Below are positions 59,982-64,000 of a DNA stretch of 64,000 bases, one piece after another. The DNA lies in assembly GCA_902729315.2 (NCBI GenBank), contig LR746275.1, positions 1,118,501 to 1,182,500 on the forward strand, read 5' to 3'. Under the pieces are notes generated by a model. The model did not search any database, was not told the DNA's origin, and worked only from the letters and a program-made list of their open reading frames with translations. This DNA comes from Spirodela intermedia (taxonomy: Eukaryota; Streptophyta; Magnoliopsida; Alismatales; Araceae). Position numbers and translations under genes: made by a program. The stretch's first letter is position 1, and the number at the start of each line of letters is the position of its first letter.

Positions 59982-60167
59982 GTCTCCTGCTGCCACGCAC
60001 TAAATTCAAATAATTTTCAAAGTATAAACCATTCCTCAAAAATTTGAAAAATACCCCTAAATGAAGCCATTTATACTACTTTTAGGGGTAAGGAAGTACT
60101 TATCACCAAGACCCTGGGGGTTCCCTTAGCGTCCTGAGTTCCTCTTATTAGAAAGAGGCCTCTTTCT

Positions 60168-60913
60168 TCAGGATCACATCACCTTTGTATAACTATAAAT
60201 TGCATCTCCCCTGTTCGAATAGTTGACCTTTTCTGCTATGAAGACTTACTACACCTAAGAATGTCAGCTCTAGCTTGGGTTGACTAATGGAGTTAACTCT
60301 TGAGAATGTCAATTAAGGTCAAGAGAATCCCCTAAAAAGGGCCAGGAAATAATCTACGTTGAAGATGATGTCTTTCCCTCGATGCGCTGACTTTTTTTTT
60401 TAGATTCGATCAAAATGACGACACAATTCCCCCCCCTCCCTTCATTAGGGAGGTTGACCTGATTTTTCAGGGTCAACGAGGATAAGAACGTTCTTCAGAG
60501 CATTGGTGGATTTAAAGAGGTCGTTTTTCTTTTCAGGATCACCACACTTTTATATAATAATCAAAATACACCCGCAATTAGCATGCCTCTTGTCCCCAAA
60601 GTTGACCTTTTCCTCCTTGGGGACTTACTACACCTGAGAATGTTAGCTCTAACTGGGTTGACTAACACTTGACACTGTTGGTCAGCAGCTACTCTCATCC
60701 CCCTAGGACCAGGGAACCGGCCCAAATGAGACATGGGCGAGATTGAGGTCAAGGAATACCCTAAAAAAGGAAAGGAAAGGAAAAATGCGATGACTTTTTC
60801 TTAGATTCGATCCCAATTACGGAGCAATTCCCCTCCCATAATGAGGAGGGGGTTGACCTGAGAGTGGCTTGGGTCAACGAGGATAAGAGCCTTCTTCATG
60901 GCTTAGGTGGATT
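60168..60913 (+). repeat. Tandem duplication, unit about 370 bp, rich in TTGAC motifs
   Basis: Copy A about 60168-60512 and copy B about 60525-60913 share caggatcac, agttgaccttttc, gacttactacacct, gggttgacta, aaggtcaag/gaggtcaag, tagattcgatc, ggttgacctga, gggtcaacgaggataaga and aggtggattt blocks in order. Copy B carries an insertion of about 60 bp near 60675-60735. Each copy has about six TTGAC/GTCAA cores. Confidence 0.88.
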
Positions 60914-61088
60914 TCACGATTTCTACATTGGAAAATAGATACAGAAAGAGGGAAAAGGAAAATCTACAAGGAAGACTGGGCTTCCTTTTCTTCTTCTTCT
61001 TCTTCTTCTTCTTCAGTGGAAGACGGTGCAATGAAGGTTACCCTAAGTGTTACAGTGACAGGAGGAAGCTCCTTCTTCTTCATCTTCT

Positions 61089-61720
61089 TCACCGGGGCTG
61101 CTGAATTATCCGGCGGGGGCCAGACCGGGGGCTGAAGGCCTGGGCGGGCCTCTCCCACTGCTTGGTGTGTCCAAAGCTGGTGTTCTTGGGAGATTTCAAG
61201 CTCAGGTTCCTGATCAATCTCTCGGCCTCTGATTCCAGACCTGATTCCAGAGTGACGACCAAACCAGGTCAAACAATAGGAAAACTCCCAAAGAGCATTC
61301 ATTTATTCGTTGTTCTGTTCTGTTCTATTTTTGGGTTGCCGGATGTCGCTCATGGCTCTTACCAGATTTGAGGAGCTTGTGGTCGTCGCTCATGGCAGTC
61401 GCTCGTCGGTCAGCTTCGGATTGCTGGTGGAACCGTTCTTCTTCATCCGGGTGTGGGTGTGAGTCCAAGAAGTCGTCGACAATGCCGAGATCGAAGGACT
61501 CGGGCAGCAAATTCGCTATGTCATCGTCCTCATCGTAGTAGCCGTTGAACGTCTCTTGCTCCTGGTGCTCGTGGAACCAGTAGTCGCGGAACCATGTGGT
61601 CGTCTTCACCAGCTCCCACCATTCCGGGGAGAAGTCCTCCACCTGCTGGAATGCAGCGGGCACGAAGAGGGGCGCGTTCGGGTTCAGAGTAGACTTGATC
61701 GATCCGGAAGCCACGGCCAT
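61089..61720 (-). CDS. ERD15: ERD15-like protein (PAM2-motif, dehydration response)
   Basis: ERD15 is a small acidic plant protein induced by dehydration, ABA and pathogens. Its PAM2 motif binds the MLLE domain of poly(A)-binding protein. Two coding exons: 61720-61363 and 61228-61089; join in phase 1; 165 aa. The order is diagnostic: PAM2 ([14 protein letters not shown], residues 10-23), [27 protein letters not shown], an acidic segment with [12 protein letters not shown], and the C-terminal [20 protein letters not shown] ending in the conserved QPR. The exon 2 acceptor was chosen so that this tail is in frame; reading on from exon 1 instead gives an unrelated 11-residue end. Start is the first ATG in frame with PAM2. 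A splice acceptor at 61744 suggests a 5'UTR intron. Confidence 0.93.
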
Positions 61721-61743
61721 GGCCTGCACCAGTTCTTTCTAGA

Positions 61744-63138
61744 CTGTGAAACAGGAAAGAGGAAGTCAACCGGGGAAGAATCGACAGAGAAGTTCTCTAA
61801 GCTGTATCTTTTGAAAGAGGCCACACAAATGCTGCAGAATGATGAACAGGGCAGGCTGGTAACGAAGAAGCCGTCTCACAGATGAAGAAACTAAGACCAG
61901 ACACAGAGAAGGATAAATCACTGAAACCAACGGAATAAAGAAAAATCGAACGTGAATTAAATCCAGTAAACTGAATGGCGAGCATAGCATCCAGAAGGTT
62001 CCAGAGTGCACTCAATAAAGGAAAGAAACAGCCAAATTAGTGCTATGATTGGAAAGAAAGAACCTGAGATCAAGAGATAACCCAGAGTCTGCGTGATTGG
62101 ATATCCACGAATTCAATCAAATTTCAGAAACCTTATTCTGTCTTACGACAAGCTAACTTTCAGAATACCCCTCTCTCAGAGCGCGAGAGCGGATAAAGAC
62201 GAAGAAAACCTGACAGGGCCAAACCGCAAACCGCAAACCGCAGAACATTAAACGAGAAAGGATGAGTTTAAAATAAAAAAATATTACTATTCACTGCAGC
62301 AGATGTGACGGGGTAACAACTTTCCGCAAAGAGACAAGTCTGATCAAAGTCACTTGTCCGCGACAAAAGAAATGAAATAACCTTTTTAATACTGATAAAA
62401 TAAAGAAAGAGAGAAAGGTGCTACTAAAAATTCCATATCGTGAGTCCCCATCAACTCATCTGCGCCACATCAACGCCGCTTCTGTAGCTCATGGTCAGAT
62501 ATATACTTCAACAGACGTGTGTGAATACATACATCTAATAAATTATAAATATGCACCCTTACACGAAATTAACTATTGCTAAACCCTCGAGCTTATCCCG
62601 GGATCGACTACGCAGAACAACTTTCTCGGAAGAATAAAGGTTTAGCGTCCATAGATCTATTCCAAGCAGATCAGAAAACCGGAGAATGAAATTGCTGGAC
62701 GGGCTAATCTGCCCAAAAAGTCCTCTAGGGTGGGTTCCTCTTTAGAGCAAACCCAACTCAGACATCTACAAAACAGATCTGAGAGAGAAAATACAAAAGA
62801 AGGCAGCGGAGACCAGGGAAATACACCATGCATACATCTCTCAGATCAACAACAGAGAAAGGGCGATAGGAAAAGCTCTCCAAATCAAAGGAAAGGGGAC
62901 ATCCAATAGCCCCCGTTGCTCATTATGCTATCGGAAAGAATACAAGCACTACTCATCATGATCGGATCATCCCAGCCTCCCACGGATCCGTTCGGAAGGG
63001 TCCAACACGTAAAATTGCCACACAAATTCCTCATGATTCGACGCAAAATGGAACTAGCTTTCTATCCAATCGAGGAAAGAAATAACGCAAAATATCCATC
63101 CACATAAGAATTCGCTCAATCTGACGACGATTCTGTAC
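61744..63138 (-). other. Probable 5'UTR intron and leader of ERD15
   Basis: A pyrimidine-rich acceptor (minus-strand ttcctgtttcacag) ends at 61744, 23 bp before the ERD15 ATG. A plausible donor, GAGAG followed by GTACAG, is at 63138. A TATA box lies at 63228-63235. Together they imply a short non-coding exon (about 63139-63200) and an intron of about 1.4 kb. No open frame of interest lies inside. Leader introns are common in stress-induced plant genes, but splicing here is inferred. Confidence 0.5.
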
Positions 63139-63227
63139 CTCTCCTCTGTATCTGCAAAAAATGTCTCTCCTCCACCTCTCTAACGAGTAAACACCGAAGA
63201 CGAAAGGTCGCTCCGAGAGGTCGCCGA

Positions 63228-63235
63228 TATTTATA
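63228..63235 (-). promoter_or_regulatory. TATA box candidate for ERD15
   Basis: Minus-strand TATAAATA in a GC-rich stretch, upstream of the proposed non-coding first exon. Confidence 0.55.
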
Positions 63236-63779
63236 GACCGAGATGAGGTTCGGATTCCCGAGCCTACCTGGAGCCTCGGACTCCCGAGCCTCAGCCTGGG
63301 TCTACGCGGAGAACGCCGACCTCCTGCTGTTAAATGAGCGGTCGCCGGTCTAATCGTCGCTGGAACTTTTGAACCATCCGATGGGGATCTTACGGTGTAG
63401 AGGCCCTGATGCGCCTTTGTTGACCCGCCGCCAACTTCCGATGACCTGCCGCTAATCATACGGCTGATTTTTTTTTTCTCCTTTCTAGGCCCATCCACCT
63501 GCTGATGATAGGGCGGTGGCGGGCCCCACAGAAATGAAAGTCGGCCCGTGACGTAGAGAGAGAGCGAAAGGAAGAAGATGTAGGCCCGGGCGGTTATTTA
63601 TGCACCCATTTTGACCCATTTGCTCTCACACAGGCTCAATTGTGGGCCCATTAGGCGCCAATACGAACTACTACGCCTTCGTTGTGCTAACGATTTTATT
63701 GGGCTGGGCCTGTAGAGGGGGAGGAGTTGCCAAGTACAGGGCAAATAGAGAGAGAGAAGACTTTATAGTAAGTCAAATT

Positions 63780-63848
63780 CACGTGGCTCATTCAGTCGTA
63801 TGGAGCTTGTTTTCTATATGACGTGGCCACTCTTCTTTGTCCACGTGG
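63780..63848. promoter_or_regulatory. ABRE/G-box cluster upstream of ERD15
   Basis: Three ACGT elements in 69 bp: CACGTGGC (63780-63787), GACGTGGC (63820-63827) and CCACGTGG (63841-63848), with a weaker CACGTTGG just after (from about 63859). CACGTGGC is a strong ABA-response element. They lie about 550-620 bp upstream of the ERD15 TATA box. Some may belong to a plus-strand gene starting beyond 64000. Confidence 0.6.
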
Positions 63849-63929
63849 ACTAAGAGTCCACGTTGGCCTACCTTGCGACTCACATTATTGTAGGCAGGCA
63901 AACTAGATTATTCAAGCATCATACACGCA

Positions 63930-63949
63930 CTCTCTCTCTCTCTCTCTCT
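63930..63949 (+). repeat. (CT)n microsatellite near the right edge
   Basis: About ten CT units. It is followed by aactttgcag and 30 bp that could begin an exon, but the window ends too soon to tell. Confidence 0.9.
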
Positions 63950-64000
63950 GCTTAATTTGAACTTTGCAGTATGCCGTTGGGTCTGGTGCTGATGCAAGGA

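Larger units (their letters stand above)
59687..61088. other. Intergenic region between UBC19/20 promoter and ERD15 3' end
   Basis: UBC19/20 5'UTR, TATA and MSA sites to about 60000, a short AT-rich stretch, then the 60168-60913 duplication and the ERD15 3'UTR with a TTC trinucleotide run (about 60987-61014). No gene recognised. Confidence 0.65.

Noticed and set aside
60964-61302. Minus-strand frame ending in a Glu run, overlapping ERD15 exon 2
   Set aside because: The alternative frame of the same exon gives the diagnostic ERD15 tail ending QPR and joins exon 1 in phase.
63031-63498. Minus-strand frame of 155 residues in the ERD15 promoter
   Set aside because: No similarity to known proteins; it covers the TATA box and presumed leader of ERD15.
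63970-64000. Possible exon start after aactttgcag at the right edge
   Set aside because: Only about 30 bp are visible; no reading frame can be tied to a family.

Overview
The window is nuclear DNA from a flowering plant. The genes are split by many GT..AG introns. Three products look chloroplast- or mitochondrion-targeted (uL3m, HCF107, a PsbP-domain protein) and one is plant-specific (ERD15). GC-rich first exons sit in an AT-rich background with long CT/GA microsatellites, which leans towards a monocot or early-diverging angiosperm, but I cannot name the species. There are no CRISPR arrays, operons, rRNA genes or tRNA genes that I can support.

Plus-strand half (1-30.1 kb): the 3' part of a mitochondrial ribosomal protein L3 gene (2-3157); a small GCK-domain protein (6884-7908); an eight-exon HCF107 gene for a chloroplast HAT/TPR RNA-binding protein (10066-18892); a YqaJ/lambda-exonuclease-like nuclease-fold protein with an apparently damaged active site (21772-22847); and a seven-exon thylakoid-lumen PsbP-domain protein (23728-30056) with a decayed Copia fragment in its second intron.

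Middle: about 5 kb of AT-rich sequence with no recognisable gene (30.1-35.2 kb), then a minus-strand plant protein of unknown function (35247-36672). Next comes a plus-strand UBP24-type deubiquitinase (38295-42823), tail-to-tail with a sixteen-exon folylpolyglutamate synthase gene (43959-56887, minus).

Right end, minus strand: a UBC19/UBC20 (UBE2C-type) ubiquitin-conjugating enzyme (58006-59686) and an ERD15 dehydration-response protein (61089-61720). ERD15 has a probable long 5'UTR intron and an ABRE-like cluster upstream.

The genes are ordinary nuclear neighbours with unrelated jobs, not a functional cluster. Almost every intergenic gap and several introns hold a local tandem duplication of a 150-370 bp unit. 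The best points for a second look are: the substituted catalytic motif in the YqaJ-like protein; a perfect 43-bp inverted repeat inside a minisatellite in HCF107 intron 6; a pair of MSA (G2/M) elements just upstream of the UBC19/20 TATA box; a W-box-like cluster with eleven TTGAC cores; the ABRE cluster upstream of ERD15; and an apparent splice-donor shift in FPGS. All exon joins were made by eye from splice consensus, reading phase and remembered family sequences, with no transcript data. I did not find a convincing new multi-gene system.
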